NCBI RefSeq assembly: GCF_000374025.1
Contig: NZ_KB893186.1
Location: 1 to 64,000, forward strand
Length of the DNA: 64,000 nucleotides
Direction of reading: 5' to 3'
DNA from: Spirosoma panaciterrae DSM 21099
Lineage (GTDB): Bacteria; Bacteroidota; Bacteroidia; Cytophagales; Spirosomataceae
The notes below the pieces were generated by a model. It was not told where the DNA came from. It worked only from the letters and a program-made list of their open reading frames with translations, and did not search any database. The position numbers were made by a program, and so were the translations under genes. Shown here one piece after another: positions 62,407 through 64,000 of this stretch; positions within the stretch are counted from its first letter, which is position 1, and each line of letters begins with the position of its first letter.

Positions 62407-63582
62407 ATGAATGGCAGACATCTGGTTAGCCTTCTAACGACAATTTTATTCATAGCCGTCGTTCTCGAAGCTTGTACGAACCCAGATCCCAACTCCGGTA
62501 TCGATCCCCTACTGAGTACGCCGACCCTGCCGGATATAACCACGGCACCCGTCAGCAACACCCTAACCAACGACACCGCGTTGCTCGGCCAGGCTTTGTT
62601 TTGGGACCCCATTTTATCGGGCAGCAAGGATGTGGCCTGCGCTACTTGTCATCATCCTCACAATGCCTATACGGATGGCTTAGACCTCTCCTTGGGAACG
62701 AATGCGACTGGCTTTGGCCAAAACCGACAGTTTCGGTCGCCCAACGACATACCCGTTAGCAAACGTAATGCACCTACCCTGCTCAATGCGGCCTTCAACG
62801 GCATGGACAGTAACGGCAATTATGACCCTTTAACAGCCCCTATGTTCTGGGACTCCCGTACGCAAAGCCTGGAAAACCAGGTAAAAGGCCCTTTATCGAC
62901 CTTCGAGGAAATGCGTGGACACGCGTATAGTGAAACCCTCTCGCTCGACAGTCTGGTAGCGCGGCTGTCAGCCATTCCGGAATATCAGCAACTATTCCAG
63001 AAGGCTTTTGGCAATGGCCCAACCATTACCCCCTCCAAAATCGGCAAGGCAATTGCAACCTTTGAACGTACGTTAACGGCCATGAATTCGCCCTACGACC
63101 GCTACCTGAGAGGAGAGAAAACGGCTCTGAACGACCAGCAACTTCAGGGTATGCTCATTTTCAAGGACGAAGGCTGCCACCTGTGCCATGCAGGCCCCAT
63201 GTTTTCGGACTACAAGCTGCACATATTATCGGTACCCGATAACCCCAAACTGGCCAGTACGGATGCAGGTGCGGGAGGTACGTATGCCTTTCGGACGCCC
63301 TCGCTGCGAAACGTTGGGCAGACGGCGCCGTATATGCACAATGGTGTCTTTCAGACCCTAAAGCAGGTGCTCAAATTTTATGATGACATCGGCGAGCCCA
63401 TTTCCCAGAATCCGCATGTACCCGTACAACAATTAGACCCTAAAATACAGCGAATTGCTCTACGCGATGCCGAGCAGGATCAACTGATTGCCTTCCTGAA
63501 CGCACTGTCCGATCCCGGATTCGACAAGTTCATCCCCACCCGCGTTCCCAGTGGCCTCCAGCCGGGTGGCACGATCAAATAA
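62407..63582 (+). CDS. Di-heme cytochrome c peroxidase (MauG/CcpA family), lipoprotein
   Basis: 391 residues; signal ends in VLEACTNPD, a lipobox. Two heme sites: CATCH at 78-82 and CHLCH at 257-261, with the family motifs FWDSRTQSLENQVKGPL and TPSLRNVGQTAPYMHNG between and after them. It reduces peroxide in the periplasm using cytochrome c. Function well supported. Confidence 0.93.
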   Translation: MNGRHLVSLLTTILFIAVVLEACTNPDPNSGIDPLLSTPTLPDITTAPVSNTLTNDTALLGQALFWDPILSGSKDVACATCHHPHNAYTDGLDLSLGTNATGFGQNRQFRSPNDIPVSKRNAPTLLNAAFNGMDSNGNYDPLTAPMFWDSRTQSLENQVKGPLSTFEEMRGHAYSETLSLDSLVARLSAIPEYQQLFQKAFGNGPTITPSKIGKAIATFERTLTAMNSPYDRYLRGEKTALNDQQLQGMLIFKDEGCHLCHAGPMFSDYKLHILSVPDNPKLASTDAGAGGTYAFRTPSLRNVGQTAPYMHNGVFQTLKQVLKFYDDIGEPISQNPHVPVQQLDPKIQRIALRDAEQDQLIAFLNALSDPGFDKFIPTRVPSGLQPGGTIK

Positions 63583-63754
63583 CCCTCACGACTTTCTTCA
63601 GTAAACGATCCGTCTCGAATCTGGCTACCTCCCAACGACGCATCGATTCATAGGAATTTCTAGCCGCTTAGTTTATCATTTTTTCTGTTTCACCTAAACA
63701 AATCGGCACCATTCAAAAAAACTCATTTCCTTTGGGCATTCATTCGCTACGCCC

Positions 63755-64000
63755 ATGAAACGGCTCATTTTCATTTACTTACTTATTTACTCAATCACCA
63801 GTCAGGGACAAACCGTAGTCGCGTCGGTGCAGGAAGCGCTGGCGTTGGCCCGACGAAACAACCCTGATCTGGTTAACGCTCGGCAGAATCGACTGGTACA
63901 AGGGCAACAGCCATCGGCAACTCGGGCTGCGCTGCTTCCTCAGGCGCGGTTTTTCACCAATTTCGATTATAATTTTTCGCTACCTGTTCAACTTATTCCG
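63755..64000 (+). CDS. TolC-like outer-membrane efflux protein, 5' part
   Basis: 82 codons visible before the window edge. MKRLIFIYLLIYSITSQGQ is a signal peptide, and the next stretch SVQEALALARRNNPDLVNAR with RAALLPQARFFTNFDYNF is the standard start of an outer-membrane efflux (TolC) protein. The rest is outside the window. Confidence 0.8.
   Translation, partial: MKRLIFIYLLIYSITSQGQTVVASVQEALALARRNNPDLVNARQNRLVQGQQPSATRAALLPQARFFTNFDYNFSLPVQLIP

Overview
The window looks like chromosome from a Bacteroidota bacterium, most likely a Cytophagales member close to Spirosoma. The evidence is a tmRNA with the tag GEYNYAMAA, absence of clear Shine-Dalgarno sites, and families typical of that group (TlpA-like thioredoxin, M3 peptidase, DUF2147, DUF2132, CsbD, SdpI/ArsR pair, GH63-like enzyme). 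This placement is inferred from protein and RNA character alone.

Layout. (1) 1-2010: the end of an IS3-family element, which has cut off the 3' end of a TPR-repeat gene. (2) 2164-25562: a compact + strand phage-like structural operon. It holds a portal-like protein, a connector-like protein, a lysis cassette (two small membrane proteins, a holin-like protein, an N-acetylmuramidase), a long run of tail or adhesin proteins (one with discoidin-like and one with CBM-like domains), Ala/Ser-repeat and Gly/Asn/Thr-repeat fibres, a minor tail protein and an 1142-aa tape measure. No terminase, major capsid, prohead protease or replication gene is visible. The largest adhesin-like gene (12230-16360) is one frame interrupted by a single TAA. 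(3) 25563-36104: an accessory zone with a divergent RHH/KilA-N pair around a palindromic operator, two mirrored pairs of small paralogous genes, a STAND-type NTPase with nine 42-aa TPRs, a serine recombinase, a very AT-rich AAA ATPase/OLD-like protein (the last two-domain genes look like defence cargo), and a tyrosine integrase ending next to the tmRNA gene. The integrase lies on the 3' side of tmRNA, the usual position for an element that integrates there, but I found no matching left attachment repeat in the window.

(4) 36162-54941: ordinary chromosomal genes: ssrA, an alpha/beta hydrolase, an ArsR-SdpI-like regulatory pair with two tandem operators, DUF421 and DUF6580-like membrane proteins, a serine hydrolase, a thioredoxin-fold protein, a GH63-like glucosidase, a nitrilase-family amidase, an M3 peptidase, a dicarboxylate symporter, a thioesterase, a flavoprotein monooxygenase and CsbD. 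(5) 55168-62182: a candidate peptide-modification locus: three glycosyltransferases, an ABC protein and a nucleotidyltransferase in one overlapping + strand operon, facing an HPr-kinase-like gene and a PqqD-domain protein whose tail ends in LDPIHDVSDLGWPNKK. I think this is the best candidate for an undescribed pathway. (6) 62407-64000: a di-heme cytochrome c peroxidase and the start of a TolC-like outer-membrane protein.

All family names come from reading translated sequence; no database search was run.
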